NCBI GenBank assembly: GCA_022059125.1 | Contig: JAEUWY010000005.1 | Span: 4,030,001 to 4,094,000 of the forward strand | Direction of reading: 5' to 3' | DNA: 64,000 nt | DNA from: Corynespora cassiicola | Lineage: Eukaryota > Ascomycota > Dothideomycetes > Pleosporales > Corynesporascaceae | In this document: positions 60,512 to 64,000 of the stretch, one piece after another | Layout: each line of letters opens with the position of its first letter | Position numbering within the stretch: the stretch's first letter is position 1 | Program-made: the position numbers and the translations under genes | The notes under the pieces: generated by a model | Told to the model about the DNA's origin: nothing | Databases searched by the model: none | Seen by the model: the letters and a program-made list of their open reading frames with translations, nothing else

Positions 60512-63500
60512 TCAGTTTCCCGGAGGAGTCACCGCAGCACCAACACCTGGCAGCGGCTCAAAGTTGGGGAAGTCGGGCCAGTTGCCCAGGCTCGCCGGGT
60601 CGCCGCCGATGCGCACCCATTTGGCGTGCGAAGGCGTGGGGCCGTCAAGCACAAACATGCGATACCAGCCGACGGGCGCGACGTACGGACCCTTGGGAGC
60701 CGTGACGGTGCACGCATTGCCGCTGCACGAGAGCTGAGGGAACAGGATGCGAGCGCCCATCGAATTGCCGTGGGTGCTCGACTCGGAGCCGAGGAGAGAG
60801 ACCTTGATGTCGCCACCAGAGGTGGAGGTCAGAGTGAAGGAGATCTGCTCCTCCCACTCCCAGTCATGGTTGGCCATGGTGAAGGTGGGCTTCGCTGCGC
60901 CGGAGAGAAGGTACGGCGGCAAGAAGTGCTCGACGCGGTACTCCTGGGGGAACTTGCCATCCTGGTTCTGCGGGTCAGAACCAGTGACCAGGACGCGTCC
61001 ATCATCCATGAGAACGGCCTCGGAGTGGTACATGCGCGCAATGGTCGTGTTGGCCATGATGCTCATGCGCCTGTGCTTGGGCTTCCTGGAGTCATACAGG
61101 ACGGCGTTCAAGTTGGGGACATCTGCGAGGCCGAACCCAGCTTCGCCAACCTTGGCGCCGTTGAGAATGAGGAAAGTGCCGTCGGGCAGAGTGGCCATGC
61201 AAGAGATGACGCGACGCGACGGCATGCGCTCGATGGTCCACTGGGGGTCGGCAGCATCGGGCTCGATGCTAACGCAGTTGTCGATACCCCAGTTGGGGAG
61301 AGGGACAGCGCCACCGCAGATGAGAATTTCAAGAGGGTCCTCGTACGGGTAGGACTGAGGCAGGAGAACCTGGGTACCTTCGTATGGGTAGGTTCGGCCA
61401 CCACGAGGGTTGTTGACCGAAGCCGGGATCTGAGGAAGAGTCTTGACCGTATCGAGGCTCCTCTCGTCAAGAATACGTGCCTGGTTGTAGTAACCAATGA
61501 AGATGCCTCCCGACGGAAGGACAACCAAGTAGGGGTAAAGATTGTAAGGGTCGGTTTCCCGAAGATAGCTAGCTTCGAGGACCGGACCGACACGGGGGAG
61601 AATCTCCATGCTAGGAACGGGCGGGCCGTTGGATCCTTCTTGGCCACCAACGATGAGCATCGAACCATTGGCCATGACAAGACCGGTGGGGTACCAGCGT
61701 CCGACCTGGAGCTTGATGTTGTTCCAGTCTTCCTGCCAGGCACTTGTGCCGTTGACACCTGGGGCACCATCGGGTGTCATGATGCGGACACCACGAGTGG
61801 AATCGAGCGACCAGCCACCAATGTTGATCTGGCGGCCGGCCCTGTCGGGCATGGTGAGGCCAGCTGCACAAAAGATGTCGGTAACGATGCCCTGGAGCTC
61901 ACGGAAAGCGTGGAAGATGTCACCGCCAATTGATGGATCAAACTCGTAGGCACCAGTCGAGTTGGGCGGTCCGGTGCCCTTCTTCTCGAGCAATGAAACC
62001 TTTCCGTTGATTGCCGGCTGGCTGATCAGGGGAATGACAGGTCCGCCCACGAGGAACTCGTACCGGCCAGCAGCATTGCCTTGAGGATATTCGAAGACGT
62101 ACAGCGGATTGTCGCTCACGTATCTGTACCAAGTGAGGCGCAGACCCTGACCGCAGATGGCCGTTGGGTCACCAGGGCAAGGCAGATTGCACTCCGACTC
62201 GTCAACCTCGACGGAGCCAGCCTCCTCGATTCCCTCGAGGTCGCCGCAGTAGCACTCTTCGCCATACTCCATGCCGGCAGCCATGTACCCGAATTTGGCA
62301 CACTGGCCAAGACACCATTCAGGAGAGTTGCCGGTCTGGTTGACGAGCTGCCAAGGGAACACGCGGTGGTCCTGGGGATCGGTGATGCAGCCCTGGTACA
62401 CCCACTCGCCAACCTGCTCGATGGGTCTCGGTGGCTGGATGACTGGGATGGTATCCAGGCTGGACCATACGCTGAGGCGATCAGGCCCACCACACTTCTC
62501 GTCGGCATTTCCAGCGCAAGCCATGCCGCACTGGGAGTCGTCGGAAGCCAACTCGCCGCCCTGGCGGATGATGTTGTCACAGAAGCACTGGTAGCTATAC
62601 TCCATGCCAGCAATGGTGTAGCCGGCATCGAAGCAAGCGTTGGAGCACGAGGCGATGGTCAATTGCTGCGAGTCGGGTTGCTGGTTGGTCATGATACGGA
62701 ATCCAGGTCCATCGACCCAGCAACCCTTATACGCCCAGCCTTCGGGAAGACCCGTTGCAGTAGCAGTAGCGGTGTTGGTGCGGGTGGCAGTGGGAGTCTC
62801 GGTAGGATCAACAGGCTCATCAGTCGGGGTTGGGGTTGCGGTAGGGCCCACGGTTGTCGAAGATGACGGCTCCTCGTCTTCTCCAGTGATGAACCTGTAG
62901 ACGGTCAGACGATCCGGACCACCGCACATTTCTGTCTGGTCCCCATTGCAGGCCACTGGAGAGGGTCAGCCTTGTAGAATGTTTTGGAGTCGGCGCAAAG
63001 TCCGGGGGAAACCCACTGTTGCAGAGCTCGTTGCCATCGGGGGCAGGGCCATGATCATTTCTGAACTGGTTGTCGCAGTAGCACTCTCCGGCATACTCTG
63101 TTCCCGCAATGGTGTAGCCCTGCCTCTCGCAAGCAGCATAGCATTTGGCGTTGGTCATGGCCCCATCGACGATTCCACCGACCAAAAGGGCGCGCCCAGC
63201 CACGGAATCCGTGTAACACCCCTGAGGCTGCCACCCGGTCAGGATGGCAGGCTGGGGGTCGTCGAGGCCGAATTCGTAGAGATTCATGCGGTTCGCACCA
63301 CCACAGAGCTGGCTGCTATTGCCATTGCAGGGCATGTCGCAACCGTCCTCGGCGGGGCCGTTGTCGTTGTCGAGAGTGTTGCCGCAGTAACATTCGCCCG
63401 CATATTCGACTCCGGCATACTTGTAATTGCCGCTGGCGCAGGCGTCGGTGCAGGTCTTTGGCGACATTGCGGCGGCGCCTCCCTCGACGATCCCAGCCAC

Positions 63501-64000
63501 GCTCAGAATGCGCGCTCCAACCGAGTCTCTGCAGGTCCATGTCGTCAGCCACCAGCCCGCCGCCGGACAATCGCGATGCTGGCAACAAAGCGAGAAACGA
63601 AAAGAGGGAGGGAAAAGAGAAGAAGACGTACGTGTAACAGCCCATGCTCCCCCAATCGCCGGGGCCTTCTGCTGTCACGGGGCCCGTTGGCTCCCCACCC
63701 CCGGACGTAGCCGCCCTCTCGTAGATGGAGAGGCGATTCGGGCCTCCGCACGCCTCTCCCGCCTCTCCCGCACAAGCCATGGAACAGCCGTCATCTGCGG
63801 GAGCGCCGGGCGTCTGGATCGAGTTGCCGCAAAAGCATTCCACGCCATATTCGGTTCCTGCAAAGGCGTAGCCGCGAGTGGAGCAGAAGGCGATGCACGA
63901 TGCGGCGCTATTGCTGTCGCTCGCCGTGTTCGCAGCGCGCAGGGTGCGCGAGCCGGTAGCATCGCTGTGGGAGCGCGCCGCGTGTTAGTCGAGGGTTACA
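60512..64000 (-). CDS. WSC-domain copper radical oxidase (glyoxal-oxidase-like), 5' end outside window
   Basis: Visible exons on the minus strand are 63964-63633, 63528-63017 and 62955-60512, separated by introns of 104 and 61 bp. An acceptor CCCACAG just before 63964 shows that at least one more exon lies beyond the window. Five WSC domains are readable in order: FAGTEYGMECFCGN, YAGVEYAGECYCGN, IAGTEYAGECYCDN, IAGMEYSYQCFCDN and AAGMEYGEECYCGD, most closed by CGGPDRL-like ends. A Thr/Pro-rich linker (TPTPTDEPVDPTETPTATRT) separates the third and fourth. The C-terminal half is a glyoxal/galactose-oxidase beta-propeller with DIFCAAG (crosslinked Cys), GRWYPTG (Tyr), RMYHSEA (axial Tyr-His) and STHGNS (His ligand), then the DUF1929-like end domain. 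The expected role is extracellular oxidation of aldehydes or alcohols to give H2O2, anchored to glycans by the WSC domains. Confidence 0.92.

Noticed and set aside
60626..61933. 435-codon open frame on the plus strand, and others at 62081-62866 and 62946-63710
   Set aside because: All are antisense to the WSC copper radical oxidase and have no motifs of their own.

Overview
The window looks like a filamentous ascomycete (Pezizomycotina) chromosome. Genes have short GT-AG introns of about 47-104 bp. They encode typical fungal families: GH16 glucanase, GMC oxidoreductase, WSC-domain copper radical oxidase, PTH11/SAT4-type 'rhodopsin-domain' membrane proteins and a DUF3669 kinase-like protein. 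The central 28.5 kb is extremely AT-rich and filled with transposons wrecked by C-to-T/G-to-A transitions, the signature of repeat-induced point mutation (RIP). The species cannot be read from the sequence; a two-compartment genome of this kind is known from Dothideomycetes such as Leptosphaeria, among others.

Layout. 1-7.5 kb is ordinary gene space: a degraded coding fragment at the left edge, a two-exon gene for a small secreted cysteine-rich protein (1240-1500, -), and two rhodopsin-domain membrane proteins (2372-3496 and 4387-5553, both -). 7583-36141 is the RIP isochore with no coding capacity. It contains three complete Gypsy-type LTR retrotransposons: E1 (7583-14065, +), E2 (17273-25121, -) and E3 (29344-36141, +), each with LTR pairs of equal or nearly equal length and a 5-bp target duplication. 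It also holds two Tc1/mariner-type elements (14162-about 15840, -; 25595-28077, +), a solo LTR of the E3 family nested in the second Tc1, a roughly 300-bp AAT microsatellite, and three copies of an unidentified terminal repeat ('X'). One X copy straddles the left isochore edge and is largely unmutated.

36.1-64 kb is again gene space: secreted GH16 glucanase, class-C beta-lactamase-like serine hydrolase, secreted ALO-like FAD oxidase, RidA/YjgF protein, secreted GMC oxidoreductase, a third rhodopsin-domain protein, a DUF3669 protein, an aquaporin remnant, and a WSC-rich glyoxal-oxidase-like protein that runs off the right edge. Intergenic distances are long (1-3 kb) and no co-transcribed pathway is evident. 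The shared theme is extracellular carbohydrate and oxidative chemistry plus membrane sensing. GMC and copper radical oxidases commonly release H2O2 outside the cell, but a joint role here is inference.

All exon structures were built by eye from splice signals and reading-frame continuity, without transcripts. Family assignments rest on motif recognition, not searches.
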